NCBI GenBank assembly: GCA_019637395.1
Contig: JAHBVR010000020.1
Coordinates: 1 to 64,000 of the forward strand
From: Vulcanimicrobiota bacterium
GTDB taxonomy: Bacteria > Vulcanimicrobiota > Xenobia > Xenobiales > JADMJV01
Direction: 5' to 3'
Length of the DNA stretch: 64,000 bases
Part shown: piece after piece, positions 1 to 8,739 of the stretch
Numbering within the stretch: the first letter of the stretch is position 1
Layout: each line of letters begins with the position of its first letter
Program-made: the position numbers and the translations under genes
Notes under the pieces: generated by a model
Told to the model about the DNA's origin: nothing
The model's database searches: none
The model's input: the letters and a program-made list of their open reading frames with translations, nothing else

Positions 1-6
1 TGGTCT

Positions 7-32
7 GTTCGGAAAGGGACCCCTTTCCGAAC
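7..32. repeat. Perfect 12-bp inverted repeat at window edge
   Basis: The arms at 7-18 and 21-32 are exact reverse complements around a 2-nt centre, followed by AAAACCCC. It may be a terminator of a gene left of the window or a protein-binding dyad. It lies about 60 bases before the recombinase remnant. A second short odd palindrome, GTGATAATCAC, sits at 74-84 just ahead of the recombinase start and could be an operator. Confidence 0.5.
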
Positions 33-89
33 AAAACCCCAGGGCGAACCGGCAGGATTTTAGGTCTTGTAATGTGATAATCACTCTGT

Positions 90-789
90 ATGAGCACCTC
101 ATAGAAAGCCGCCGCTTACCTCCGGGTAAGCACCGCTGAGCAGGCCAGCGAAGGCTGCAGCCTGGACGCCCAGCTGGAGCGCATCAAGGCCTACTGCGTG
201 ATGTCGAACCTTGAGCTGGTGGCCATACCATCTACCGCGAGGAGGGCGTCAGCGGGGCCAAGGCGCTGGACACGCGCCCACAGGGCCGCCAGTTGGTGGA
301 GGCCCTGAAAAGTGGGCAGGCCACGCACATGGTGGCCATTAAGCTGGACCGCCTCTTTCGTGACGCCGTAGACTGCCTGACCGCCACCCGCGAGTGGGAC
401 CGTGCCGGCACCACCCTGCACCTGGTGGACATGGGCGGAACCTGTTTGAACACGGGCTCTGCGATGGGCCGGATGTTTTTGACGATGGCCGCGGGCTTTG
501 CGGAGCTGGAGCGCAACTTGATTTCCGAGCGCACCGCCGCGGCCATGAGCCACCTGAAAGCGGAAGGCCGCCACGTCGGCTCTCCCGGCCTGGGTTTTGA
601 GATGGTGGCTGGCCAGCTGGTGGCCAACGAAACCGAGCAGGTGGCCGTCCAAAGAGCCCTGGAGCTGCGCCAAAGTTCAAAACCCTGCGCGAGATCGCCG
701 CCCAACTGGAGGCCGAAGGGCACCCCACCAAGCGTGGCGGAAAATGGACTCCGTCGGTGGTGCGCGAAATCCTGACCCGTGCCCAGTGA
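90..789 (+). pseudogene. Serine recombinase (resolvase/invertase family), broken
   Basis: Read across frames, this encodes a resolvase-type serine recombinase, which would cut and rejoin DNA through a 5'-phosphoserine link. The catalytic-serine motif YLRVSTAEQ lies at about 117-143, followed by SLDAQLERIKAY, then EEGVSGAK, KLDRLFRD, a helix ending in ELERNLISERT, and a C-terminal helix-turn-helix-like part (LREIAAQLEAEG, TPSVVREIL) ending at TGA 787-789. Three lesions break it: an in-frame TAG at 102-104, a frameshift near 227-231 between VAI and YREEGVSG, and another near 672-680 between ELRQ and FKTLREIA. Three independent breaks argue for real decay rather than one sequencing error. The family is clear; the original site or element is unknown. 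Confidence 0.85.
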
Positions 790-988
790 CAAAGACCTAC
801 ATGCCTGGCGAGCCGACCTGGAAACCCGCCATTCTCCGTTGAAAGCCGAGGAAGCCCAGTTGAGGGCCAATCTGGAAACGATGGAGCCCCTGATCGCAGC
901 CAGAGCGTTTCGGGCCCTGGCGGACCGCATGGACGCCCTGGAAGCAAAGTGGCTGCAACTGGAAGAAGAAGCCGGAAACCGTGGCTAA
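779..988 (+). CDS. Small charged coiled-coil protein next to the recombinase
   Basis: A 69-residue ORF with a GTG start overlaps the last bases of the recombinase remnant. Nearly the whole chain is predicted helix rich in Glu, Leu, Ala and Arg (LKAEEAQLRANLE, LADRMDALEAKWLQLEEE), typical of a short coiled coil. Large serine recombinases often carry such a segment in the C-terminal region, so this may be a detached recombinase tail or a separate accessory gene of the element. No Shine-Dalgarno sequence is obvious. It overlaps the next ORF by 8 bases, which suggests translational coupling. Confidence 0.45.
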   Translation: MPSDKDLHAWRADLETRHSPLKAEEAQLRANLETMEPLIAARAFRALADRMDALEAKWLQLEEEAGNRG

Positions 989-1199
989 AGCAAACACCGG
1001 CAACCCCTTTATACTGGTGCGCCTCTCACCGGAGGCCTACGCCAAACTGCAGGAAGTGGCGGGGCCGTCGGAGCGGGGACGCGGCGGCGGGATGGCGCTG
1101 TGGGTGCGGCGCCTGATTCACAAAGAGCTGGGCTTACCGGACCCCGAGGTCTTCGCGGCGGAACTGAGCCCCCGCAAGCGGCGCAGAGAAAGGCCCTGA
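981..1199 (+). CDS. Small basic protein, possible ribbon-helix-helix DNA binder
   Basis: A 72-residue ORF with a GTG start overlaps the upstream coiled-coil ORF. The N-terminal part (FILVRLSPEAYAKLQEVA) has the short strand-then-helix pattern seen in ribbon-helix-helix proteins of plasmids and phages, followed by a second helix (ALWVRRLIHKELGL) and a very basic tail (RKRRRERP). I infer a DNA-binding accessory protein of the decayed mobile element. The family assignment is not certain. Confidence 0.45.
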   Translation: MAKANTGNPFILVRLSPEAYAKLQEVAGPSERGRGGGMALWVRRLIHKELGLPDPEVFAAELSPRKRRRERP

Positions 1200-1230
1200 A
1201 ACGAAAGACCGGCCCTTGCGGCCTCAGCTT

Positions 1231-1268
1231 CCACACCACCGTGCGTACGGCCTCCTACACGGCGGTTC
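1231..1268 (-). mobile_element. Fragment resembling a group II intron RNA element
   Basis: On the minus strand this reads GAACCGCCGTGTAGGAGG followed by CCGTACGCACGGTGGTGTGG. From memory, bacterial group II introns carry a very similar GAACCGCCGT...GTACGGTGGTGTG hairpin. No reverse transcriptase ORF is present here, so at most this is a relic. It lies at the edge of the recombinase remnant region, which fits a graveyard of mobile DNA. Confidence 0.4.
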
Positions 1269-1331
1269 AGACTGATTTTCTCTGAAGGTGCTTGCTTCAA
1301 AAATCTGCGCAAAGAAATTCAAGGTGTACTA

Positions 1332-1856
1332 ATGAAGAGATGTTTTGGATTGTTACTGTTCTACACCTCGATAAGTTGTGTCTCTGGAGTGGAGGCGCAA
1401 AGTTTGCCCGAGGGGTTCTCGGTTGGGAGGAATCGGCTGGGTGCTTCTCTGCCCGAAGCTATCCGAGAATTGGGTAATCCTCAGCACGTCCAGCATCTCC
1501 CTTGGTTGCTGGAATGGGTGGCAGAATGGCCAAGCGAAAAGATATATTTTCGCGGAGGCTATGAGGGTCTTAGAGCAGTCTCTGTAGAGAGCAGCTTGGA
1601 GAAACGTTCTGGAGACTTTGCGAAAGGGGACAACCCTTCCGTGGTTTTGGCCTTTCTGGAAACCATCAAGGCCAAAGAGATCTTCGAGTTCGAAGGAGTT
1701 GATTTCAAGAAGGTCATTCGCTCGTGGGTCTTAGCGCCTGACCACGATGGAAATGCGCAATGGACCTCGCTAGCCTTCCTTTATAATCCTTTCGGCCCGC
1801 TTCTTTGTTGGTCTGGCGTGAAGCCTCAGCCTCCAGCCGGCTCTGAGCTTCGATAG
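1332..1856 (+). CDS. Secreted protein of unknown function
   Basis: 174 residues. The start ATG follows an AAGG element. An N-terminal signal peptide is evident (MKRCFGLLLFYTSISC, then GVEAQS as a likely cleavage region). The mature part has no family I recognise: it contains an early LPEAIRELGNPQ segment, a basic and charged middle, and a hydrophobic WTSLAFLYNPFGPLLCW stretch near the end. The region is visibly richer in A and T than the genes that follow, which together with the adjacent mobile remnants suggests acquired DNA. 1857-2124 downstream contains no further gene. Confidence 0.6.
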   Translation: MKRCFGLLLFYTSISCVSGVEAQSLPEGFSVGRNRLGASLPEAIRELGNPQHVQHLPWLLEWVAEWPSEKIYFRGGYEGLRAVSVESSLEKRSGDFAKGDNPSVVLAFLETIKAKEIFEFEGVDFKKVIRSWVLAPDHDGNAQWTSLAFLYNPFGPLLCWSGVKPQPPAGSELR

Positions 1857-2011
1857 CCTCTTTTCTTTTGGCTGGTTGCAAGTCGAGTGCCAACCCGCCC
1901 CCTGGCTAACATCGGCCAGCTTCCGTCCCGACGACTGGAGTACCTGCCAGAGTGGCGGGGAGGGCAAAGTGGAGGCAGGTTACAGGTTGCTAACAACCGG
2001 ATAGCTAGATA

Positions 2012-2039
2012 TTTACATTGGTTGCAATCTGTCTAATTT
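2012..2039 (+). promoter_or_regulatory. Possible promoter upstream of the 2125 gene
   Basis: TTTACA at 2012-2017 and TAATTT at 2034-2039 are separated by 16 bases. This would give a leader of about 80 bases before the ATG at 2125. It is the most AT-rich spot in an otherwise gene-free stretch, but neither box is a perfect match. Confidence 0.3.
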
Positions 2040-2124
2040 TAGTCGGGTAAATTCCGGTGTTCGTCCCCCTTAGACTCAAGTCAAGAGCGGTTCACAAACC
2101 GCACACGCAAGGAGGAACTAACCG

Positions 2125-2361
2125 ATGCTATCATCCATTAACTTCGGCTCGTCACAACCCACCCGCCAGGTCGCCGACCGCGGCTCGTTCCAGGGCCCTC
2201 CCTCCCCCTCCCCTACCAATCCCAATGGCCCGAACCCCTGGGGTTCCGATTCGGTCAGCCTGAGCTCCGAGGCCAGCCAGGAAGCCGCGGTCGATCCGAA
2301 CCGTTGCGGCAACGACTGGCGTTGCCTGGACCAGTTGCAAAAGCGCGGTCTGCTGGCCTAA
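2125..2361 (+). CDS. Small Pro/Ser-rich orphan protein
   Basis: 78 residues with an excellent ribosome binding site (AAGGAGGAA at 2109-2117) eight bases before the ATG, which makes a real gene likely despite its size. The sequence is low complexity: PSPSPTNPNGPNPWG, then DSVSLSSEASQEA, then a C-terminal CGNDWRCLDQLQKRG segment with two cysteines. There is no signal peptide or membrane helix. The DSVSLSS stretch loosely recalls FlgM-type termini, but that is too short to assign a function. Confidence 0.65.
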   Translation: MLSSINFGSSQPTRQVADRGSFQGPPSPSPTNPNGPNPWGSDSVSLSSEASQEAAVDPNRCGNDWRCLDQLQKRGLLA

Positions 2362-2380
2362 ATGAGGTCGGTTTTGGCCG

Positions 2381-3157
2381 TCACTTCTTCTTCCCCGAGC
2401 CTGGCTCGGCCATGCCGCGGTGTTGTTCAGCCAGCACCGCGGCGGGAGTAATGTTGGCCACCGCCGCCGCCAGCTTGTTTTTAAAGCCGACCACCACGTC
2501 GCCCTGGCCGGCCAGCATGGCTTCAAAGCCGGCTTTGGCGACCTCGGCCGGATCGTCTTTCCTCTGTTGGCCAACCTTGGTGTCGAGCATGTCGGCCCGT
2601 TCGAAGAACTCTGTATCGGTCGCTCCGGGCATCAAGCAAGTAACGGAAACACCCGTATCCTTGAGTTCATTACGCAAGGCCCAGGAGAAGGAATCAATGA
2701 AGGCCTTGGTACCGTTGTAGACGGCCTGGAAGGTTCCCGGGATGAAACCCGCGATGGAACCGGTAATCAGGATCTTGCCGGAATGGGCGGCCCGCATTTG
2801 CCGGCCCACTTTCTGGATCAGGTAAATGGTGCCGGTAATGTTGGTGTCGATGACGTGGCGAGCCTCGGCAAAGTCCTGATCCAGGAAGCCTTTGCCCAGA
2901 CCGTGACCGGCGTTGGCCAGCAGGTAGTCGACCGGGCGGCCGCCGGCCAGTTCGAGCAGCTGATCGTTGCCCTCCAGCGTTGCCAGGTCGGCCACCAGAG
3001 CCTGGACCTGGACGCCGCTGGCGCTCAGCTCCTCAGCGACCTGGTGAACTTCCGGTTGGTCGGCAGCCAGGAGCAAATCAAAACCTTTGGCCGCGCACAG
3101 CCTGGCCAGTTGATAGCCGATACCGGCGGAAGCGCCGGTTACTATTGCAAGAGACAT
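2381..3157 (-). CDS. Short-chain dehydrogenase/reductase (SDR)
   Basis: 258 residues, a classical SDR that would oxidise or reduce an alcohol/carbonyl with NAD(P)H. The cofactor motif TGASAGIG is at residues 7-14, LLANAGHG forms the NNAG-type motif, the catalytic serine lies in ILITGS, and the Tyr-Lys pair lies in VYNGTKAF. A conserved CLMPGATDTEF follows, as in the DltE/YqjQ-like branch. A perfect Shine-Dalgarno (AGGAGG) sits before the ATG. It is the last gene of a three-gene operon with the Zn-alcohol dehydrogenase (8 bases upstream) and an SRPBCC protein. The substrate cannot be told from sequence. Confidence 0.9.
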   Translation of the reverse strand: MSLAIVTGASAGIGYQLARLCAAKGFDLLLAADQPEVHQVAEELSASGVQVQALVADLATLEGNDQLLELAGGRPVDYLLANAGHGLGKGFLDQDFAEARHVIDTNITGTIYLIQKVGRQMRAAHSGKILITGSIAGFIPGTFQAVYNGTKAFIDSFSWALRNELKDTGVSVTCLMPGATDTEFFERADMLDTKVGQQRKDDPAEVAKAGFEAMLAGQGDVVVGFKNKLAAAVANITPAAVLAEQHRGMAEPGSGKKK

Positions 3158-3165
3158 AAAACCTC

Positions 3166-4389
3166 CTATCGACTGGCCTGCGGAGCCAGTTCCTCACGGG
3201 CACGCTCGACTTTGGTCCGGGCGCCAAACGGATCGAGCACGGTCTTGACCACCTTGCCGCGCTTGGCGAATTCTGAATACATCTTGGGGGCGTCTTCCAG
3301 CGCAGCCCGGTGGGTGACAACGAAGGACGGGTCGATCTCGCCGGCCTCGATTTTTTCCAGCAACGGCTTCATGTAGCGCAGCATGTGGGTCTGGCCCATC
3401 TTGAAGTTGAGCCCCTTGTTGAAGGCCGCTCCCAGCGGAATCTTGTCGGCCACGCCTCCGTAGACGCCGATGATGGAGACCGTACCCCCTTTGCGGCAGG
3501 TGTAGATGCACTGGCGCAGCACGTTGGGGCGGTCGGTCATCAGGCCCACCTTGGTCTTGGCCAGGTCGTAGACGGCGCCGATGCCGTAGCCATGGGCTTC
3601 CATGCCGACCGCATCAATGCAGGAGTCCGGCCCCAGTCCACCGGTCATTTCCGGCAGCACGTCGACCACGTTGACCTCCTTGAAGTTAAGGGTGAGGGCG
3701 CCGCCTTGCTTGGCCATCTTGAGGCGCTCCTGGCTGTCGTCGATGGCGATGACTCGGCCCGCCCCCAACGACAAAGCGCTGCGGATGGCGAACTGGCCGA
3801 CCGGACCGCAACCCCAGATGGCCACCGTATCCCCCTGGCGGATGTTGGCATTCTCGGCGGCCATGTAGCCGGTAGGATAGATGTCCGAAAGGAAGAGCAC
3901 CTGCTCGTCGCTGAGGTGCGCAGGAACCTTGAGCGGGCCTACGTCGGCGAAAGGCACGCGCACGTACTGGGCCTGGCCTCCGGCGTAGCCGCCGCACAGG
4001 TGGGTGTAGCCGAAGAGTCCGGAGGTGGTGTAGCCGAACATTTTGGCGCCCAGAGCCGCGTTGGGATTGCTGTTGTCACAACACGCCCAGAGCTGCTCGT
4101 CGCAAAAGAAGCAATTACCGCAGGCGATGGTAAAAGGCACCACCACCCGGTCGCCCACTTTGAGTTTCTTCACTTCTTTGCCGACTTCCACCACCTCACC
4201 CATGAATTCATGGCCGAGAATATCGCCGTGTTTGAGGCCGGGCATGTAGCCTCCGTAAAGATGCAGGTCGGAGCCGCAAATGGCGGTGCTGGTGATTTTC
4301 AGAATGGCGTCTTTGGGGTTGATGATTTTCGGATCGGGCACGGTTTCAACGCGCACATCTTTGATGCCGTTCCAGCATAAGGCTCGCAT
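3166..4389 (-). CDS. Zinc-dependent alcohol dehydrogenase (MDR family)
   Basis: 407 residues. Catalytic zinc ligands fit Cys38, His60 and Glu61 ([14 protein letters not shown]). The structural zinc lobe has Cys90, Cys93, Cys96 and Cys104 ([16 protein letters not shown]). The Rossmann motif [10 protein letters not shown] lies in the middle. Length and the long insert resemble the FDH-like/threonine-dehydrogenase-like branch often annotated as glutathione-dependent formaldehyde dehydrogenase, but true class III features are better met by the separate gene at 22044-23153. AAGGAGA precedes the ATG. It sits between SRPBCC and SDR genes, an arrangement that I recall from stress-related clusters of soil bacteria. 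Confidence 0.9.
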   Translation of the reverse strand: MRALCWNGIKDVRVETVPDPKIINPKDAILKITSTAICGSDLHLYGGYMPGLKHGDILGHEFMGEVVEVGKEVKKLKVGDRVVVPFTIACGNCFFCDEQLWACCDNSNPNAALGAKMFGYTTSGLFGYTHLCGGYAGGQAQYVRVPFADVGPLKVPAHLSDEQVLFLSDIYPTGYMAAENANIRQGDTVAIWGCGPVGQFAIRSALSLGAGRVIAIDDSQERLKMAKQGGALTLNFKEVNVVDVLPEMTGGLGPDSCIDAVGMEAHGYGIGAVYDLAKTKVGLMTDRPNVLRQCIYTCRKGGTVSIIGVYGGVADKIPLGAAFNKGLNFKMGQTHMLRYMKPLLEKIEAGEIDPSFVVTHRAALEDAPKMYSEFAKRGKVVKTVLDPFGARTKVERAREELAPQASR

Positions 4390-4403
4390 AGTGATAAGTC
4401 TCC

Positions 4404-5183
4404 TTACTTGATCGAGAGGTCTAAAATGGCGTCGTTGGTCGACATCTGGCCAGTGGTGTCGCGCCCGGCCCCGGCCGGTTGGCCGTCGGTGCGGGCCACT
4501 TCGCCCGTTTCCAGGTACATCTTCAGGCGGCGCAGGTCGGCGTCCAGTTGTTGGCCGGGCTCATCCCCCAGCACCTTGGCCAGCGCCTGGCCCATCACTC
4601 CGGCGGGAATATCGTAGCGCAGCACCACTTTGATCTCGGTGCCGCGACCCGCCGGAGCTTCGCGGAAGCTGACCGAGCCGTTGTGTTGGATGGGGGAGTC
4701 TTCGGTGGTGGCCCAGGAGATGCGCTCGTTGGGAGTATCCTCATGGATGCGTGCCTCCCATTCCAAGTGCAAGTCGTTGGGGCCGCGGGCCACCCAGTGG
4801 GTCATGCCCGGTTGCTTTTCGGCTACCGAAATCAAGTTTTGGGTGAAACGCGGCAAATTCTCAAATTGGCGCCAGAAGCCATAGACTTCAGCGGGGGAGG
4901 CCTTGACGGTCACGGTTTTCTGGACTTTGACGGTGCGGTTGAACATACCGCCGGGCAGAGCCAGGTGGTGGCCGCCGTGGGCCGAGCTGACTCCCAGTTG
5001 CTTATACACGGCGCACTTACCGCTGAAGCCGCGCCCCAGCAAGGAAACCCCTATCAGAGCCAGGGGTTGAGCCAGCCAGGAACGCTGCCGAGTAGCCATC
5101 AGCACCAGCACGCCGCCCAATACTCCCGAGGCCAGACGTTCGCTGTTGCCTACGTTGACTCCATTCTTTGGTTGCAAATCCAT
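4404..5183 (-). CDS. Membrane-anchored SRPBCC (polyketide-cyclase-like) protein
   Basis: About 259 residues from the ATG at 5183, chosen because AGGAG lies eight bases upstream; an in-frame ATG five codons earlier lies inside that site. Residues 1-60 look like a DUF2892-type hydrophobic hairpin ([31 protein letters not shown]). The rest is a START/SRPBCC fold ([53 protein letters not shown]), a hydrophobic-ligand-binding domain. It is the first gene of the operon with the alcohol dehydrogenase and SDR, so it may present or protect a lipophilic substrate. That role is inference. Confidence 0.85.
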   Translation of the reverse strand: MDLQPKNGVNVGNSERLASGVLGGVLVLMATRQRSWLAQPLALIGVSLLGRGFSGKCAVYKQLGVSSAHGGHHLALPGGMFNRTVKVQKTVTVKASPAEVYGFWRQFENLPRFTQNLISVAEKQPGMTHWVARGPNDLHLEWEARIHEDTPNERISWATTEDSPIQHNGSVSFREAPAGRGTEIKVVLRYDIPAGVMGQALAKVLGDEPGQQLDADLRRLKMYLETGEVARTDGQPAGAGRDTTGQMSTNDAILDLSIK

Positions 5184-5282
5184 ATCGGTTCTCCTCATAG
5201 AAAGGTGTCTCCAGGCTAACTCCCGGGGCGCGCGGACTGACCCCTATTCCGTCCCCTTCCCAGGGTACCCGGATACCGCCCG

Positions 5283-6731
5283 TCAGAGGGCCTGGGGCAG
5301 CCAGGGCACGGGCCGGGTACCGCCGGGGAGCAGGCGGGAAAACACCACGGTGACCAGCAGGCCGCACAACATGGCCACCGTCTTGAAAGGGAAGTCGAAC
5401 CCGTAGGGTAGCCAGGCGGGAATTCCCAGAGCCGCTTCTCCCCCACCGAGACGCAGGAAGAGAGCCACCGCCATGCCGGCCAGCACTCCGCGGGCGCTGG
5501 CCTGGCGCAGATAGAGCACGACCAGCAACTGGGGGAAGAGCAACACATAGACCAGATCCGCCGAGAGGAACCAGAGCGTGTAAATACTGCGCACGTTCAA
5601 CGCGATGAGAGTTCCGGCGGTGCCCAGCACCATGATGGCGCGCCGGTTGGTGCGGGCCAGCAGGCTCGGGTCTTCGCTGGGGCGGAGGATACGGTGCATG
5701 ATATTCCAGCTGAACATGCTGGCGGCCGAATAGATGGAGGCGTCGACGCTCGACATGATGGCTCCGGCCACGGCGCACAGGCCGAGAATTCCCACCCACT
5801 GCGGCGCCAGATCGCGCAACACCTGAGGCAAGACCAGGAAATCACCGGCTGGAGCCTGTCCCTGCCAGCTATATACGGCCCCGGCCATGCCCAGCAGGGC
5901 GGGAGGAATAGCCATCAACAGGCACAGACCGGCGGCAATCAAAGACAAGTTACGCGCCACCGCTGGCGTGGGCGAGGAGAGCACCCGTTGGAAATAGCAA
6001 TGCCAGGGAATGCCGCCGAAGATCAGCAGGCAGGCGTTGTCGAACCAGAGGCCGTGCTGGTCGGTGGGAAAGAAACCACAGGTGCCGGGAAACCTGGCTT
6101 GATAGGCGGTCCAGACGTGGTCGACCGAAGGGAAGTGGGCGAAGACGAAAGGCACGCAAATCGCCATGCCCAGGCTGGCCATGGCCAGTTGGGCAACATC
6201 GGTATAGGCGATCGACCAGAGCCCCCCGCGCACCGTGTAGGTAATGGTCATAGCCGACGAGACGATGATGGCGATGCGAAAATCGATGCCCAGCAGAATG
6301 CCGAAAGTAGTGCCCAGAGCGGCCAGAATGCCCGAGGTCCAGAGCAATTCGCCGAGCATGGCCGGCCAGTACATGATCGAACCCAGTTTCTCTCCGTAAC
6401 GCCTTTGAAAGGGGTCGAGCATGGTATGAAACTCGTTCTCATGCATGACCCGGGCAAAAAAAATCCCGCCTAAAGCCAGGGAAAGTCCGAATCCCCACGG
6501 AGCTTGAGCCCAGGCCAGGCCACGCCCATAGACGGCTTCGGCGGTTCCATTGAGATAGCCGCCGTCCACCCAGGTGGCCGTCATAGTGAGAGCCCCGATC
6601 CACAACGGAATACGCCGTCCGGCCACCAACACTTCAGCCGCTGTTTCCGCGCCCTTCTTGCGCCCGGCCACCAGCCCCACGGTGAAGATGACTAGATAAA
6701 AGAAGCTGACCCCGAGCAACGGATAAAGCAT
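5283..6731 (-). CDS. Sodium:solute symporter (SLC5 family)
   Basis: 482 residues from the ATG at 6731 (MLYPLLGVSFFYL). An upstream in-frame extension is not supported because it lacks protein-like sequence. The chain has about 12-13 hydrophobic helices in the SSSF pattern, with GRRIPLWIGALTMTATWVDGG after helix 1 and an RRAIMVLGTAGTLIAL segment late. The arrangement resembles the choline-transporter (CHT1)-like subgroup, so a quaternary amine or related organic solute taken up with Na+ is plausible, but the substrate is not fixed. It is transcribed divergently from the gene at 6884. Confidence 0.88.
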   Translation of the reverse strand: MLYPLLGVSFFYLVIFTVGLVAGRKKGAETAAEVLVAGRRIPLWIGALTMTATWVDGGYLNGTAEAVYGRGLAWAQAPWGFGLSLALGGIFFARVMHENEFHTMLDPFQRRYGEKLGSIMYWPAMLGELLWTSGILAALGTTFGILLGIDFRIAIIVSSAMTITYTVRGGLWSIAYTDVAQLAMASLGMAICVPFVFAHFPSVDHVWTAYQARFPGTCGFFPTDQHGLWFDNACLLIFGGIPWHCYFQRVLSSPTPAVARNLSLIAAGLCLLMAIPPALLGMAGAVYSWQGQAPAGDFLVLPQVLRDLAPQWVGILGLCAVAGAIMSSVDASIYSAASMFSWNIMHRILRPSEDPSLLARTNRRAIMVLGTAGTLIALNVRSIYTLWFLSADLVYVLLFPQLLVVLYLRQASARGVLAGMAVALFLRLGGGEAALGIPAWLPYGFDFPFKTVAMLCGLLVTVVFSRLLPGGTRPVPWLPQAL

Positions 6732-6883
6732 GCGCGGGGGCCCTTTCGGCGCGGCAGGACCTCCTTCTTCTAACGGGCGAGCTTGGGCAATTTGCGGGCC
6801 GTTAACAACTCGGAGCTTTTTTTGCAAACCGGGGCGATTAGTGTCTGATTTACACACAAAGACTACATACACAGAATGGACAC

Positions 6884-8653
6884 ATGCCCATGTCAAACAG
6901 CATCGGACAGACACCCCTCAAAGGCATCCCTTTCGCTCACCCCGCCAAAAGCAAACCCGTTCATCTCAAGGAAGAACTCAGCGAGTCGGAGGAAGGCGGA
7001 CGCGTCTTCACTCAAGATGTCGGTATCGATCGTAGCAACGATCCCGACAAAGGCTTGATGGACTGGATCTTCGGACCCAAACAACAAGAAAAGCCGACGC
7101 TCGCCGAGCCGATGCAGTTCAAGTTAGGCAACGCCAGCCTGGCCGGGCATCTGGCCAGCGACCTCAAACACGCCCAGTATCCCAGTTCCCACTACGAAAT
7201 TCGCACTTTTATGCCGGCCGGCGATGGCCAGATCGCCTCGGTCAACTTTGAGCAACTGCTGGCGGCCACGCGCATTCCCTCGCCTCCTTCACAGCACTAC
7301 GTGGTGACCGACAAGCAGGTCCAGCAGGCGATCAGCGACACCGGCGCGGCCCGTGAGCAGCAACTCAAGAACGGCGCCGTGCCCGGCGACCGGGTGGTGC
7401 CCAAAGACGCCACCTTGAACCCCACCGATGTCACGATGTACCTGCGTTCCACCGGCGATGTCAGCACCCGTTACGCGCAGCAGCTTTCCAAGGTCGGCCA
7501 GATCGAGGGCTTTCACGTGGTGGCCGGCATCGGCGGCAGCGCGGGGTCTTTTCAAAGCACGCTGAAAGGCTATGAGAACATCTCCCTGATGGAGATTCCC
7601 CACGGCGAAGTGTGGACGGAGGACTACTCCGAGCCCTCTCTGGGCAAGGGCCAGATTACTCCGGCCATCTTCTCCGACAGCTACAGCGGCGGCCTGATTC
7701 ATGAGGCCATCACCGAAGGCCGCAAACAGCGCTACAAGGGCACCGGATTGGATGGCAAGTACGCCTACCACGGAGCTGTGAACCAGGGCAAGTATCAGCA
7801 AGCCGCCCTGGCCCGCGGCACGGTGACCCAGGGACCGCTGCGCCAGGCGCTCAGCTACATGGAAGGCGGCAACATCTACACCGGTACCCGCCAGAACGGG
7901 GAAGGCTACGTGCTGGTCGGCAAAGACAGCTTCCACGTGACCAAGAAACTGCTGGAGAAGCAGACCGGCAAAGAGTGGTCGGAGGCCGAGATCAAGAACG
8001 TGATCGCGGCCGACCTGGGCCTGGAGGCCAAGAACGTGGTGCCCATCGAGCAGCCCGGCGCTTTCCACCTGGATATGCGCCTGACGGCGGTGGCTCCCGG
8101 CGAAATCATGCTCAACGACTCCAAGGCCGCCTGTGAACAGCAACTGACCTGGGCCCGCGAAGCGGTGGCCGAAGCTCTAAAAAATGGCGAAATCAACCAG
8201 AAGCAGGCCGACAAGCAACTGGCCAAGATCGAAGACCGGGCCGCCGGCATGCGCGAGCAGGCCGCCAAAATGGCTCCCTACGAAGAGATGACCGCCAACG
8301 ATCTGAAAGCGGCCGGCTTCACCGTGCACCGCGTGGGCGGCTCCTTTGTGGATCCGACCAATCCGGGCCGCGATACGGCCAACTACTTCAACGCCCGCCA
8401 CTTCACCAACGAGCAGGGCGAACGCATCTCCGTCCTGATGGGCGGCCAGGCCCACGAAGAAGCCTTTATGGCGCAAAAAATCTTCGATATGGCTCACGGC
8501 ACCATCAGCCGCATCCACTTCCTGGACCCGTCGGTGACCCAGAAGACGCTGGATCTGTGGGGTGGCCTCAAGTGCCGCACCAAGCCGGAGGGCGACCTCA
8601 TCTCGGGCGAACTGCTGCAAAATCCCGCTCACGCTCAGTTGCAACAGGCCTGA
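6884..8653 (+). CDS. Guanidino-modifying-enzyme-like protein (deiminase fold), 589 aa
   Basis: The key residues of the pentein/guanidino-modifying superfamily (agmatine deiminase, peptidyl-arginine deiminase, amidinotransferase) occur in order: VWTEDYSEP with Asp247, MEGGN with Glu327, FHLDM with His395 and Asp397, and GGLKCRT with Cys564 as candidate nucleophile. In known members the Cys attacks the guanidinium carbon while His and the acids assist. An Ala/Lys/Glu-rich helical insert (about 415-465) separates the His and Cys motifs. The length exceeds agmatine deiminase (about 365 aa) and approaches peptidyl-arginine deiminases. There is no signal peptide. A strong terminator follows. The substrate, free or protein-bound arginine or other guanidine, is unknown. 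Confidence 0.7.
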   Translation: MPMSNSIGQTPLKGIPFAHPAKSKPVHLKEELSESEEGGRVFTQDVGIDRSNDPDKGLMDWIFGPKQQEKPTLAEPMQFKLGNASLAGHLASDLKHAQYPSSHYEIRTFMPAGDGQIASVNFEQLLAATRIPSPPSQHYVVTDKQVQQAISDTGAAREQQLKNGAVPGDRVVPKDATLNPTDVTMYLRSTGDVSTRYAQQLSKVGQIEGFHVVAGIGGSAGSFQSTLKGYENISLMEIPHGEVWTEDYSEPSLGKGQITPAIFSDSYSGGLIHEAITEGRKQRYKGTGLDGKYAYHGAVNQGKYQQAALARGTVTQGPLRQALSYMEGGNIYTGTRQNGEGYVLVGKDSFHVTKKLLEKQTGKEWSEAEIKNVIAADLGLEAKNVVPIEQPGAFHLDMRLTAVAPGEIMLNDSKAACEQQLTWAREAVAEALKNGEINQKQADKQLAKIEDRAAGMREQAAKMAPYEEMTANDLKAAGFTVHRVGGSFVDPTNPGRDTANYFNARHFTNEQGERISVLMGGQAHEEAFMAQKIFDMAHGTISRIHFLDPSVTQKTLDLWGGLKCRTKPEGDLISGELLQNPAHAQLQQA

Positions 8654-8663
8654 AACCAGACCC

Positions 8664-8700
8664 GGGGCGGCGCCTTACCAGCGCCGCCCCATTTTGTTTG
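8664..8700 (+). terminator. Rho-independent terminator
   Basis: A perfect 10-bp stem, GGGGCGGCGC at 8664-8673 with GCGCCGCCCC at 8681-8690 and a 7-nt loop, is followed by ATTTTGTTTG. It lies 11 bases after the stop of the deiminase-like gene and also faces the 3' end of the convergent lipoprotein gene. Confidence 0.85.
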
Positions 8701-8739
8701 TCAGGGTAAAGTCTTCGCGCCGCGAAAACCGACGTCGTT

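Noticed and set aside
1857-2124. Possible continuation of the secreted orphan or another small gene.
   Set aside because: All frames are short with no start plus ribosome site. Only a weak promoter is visible.
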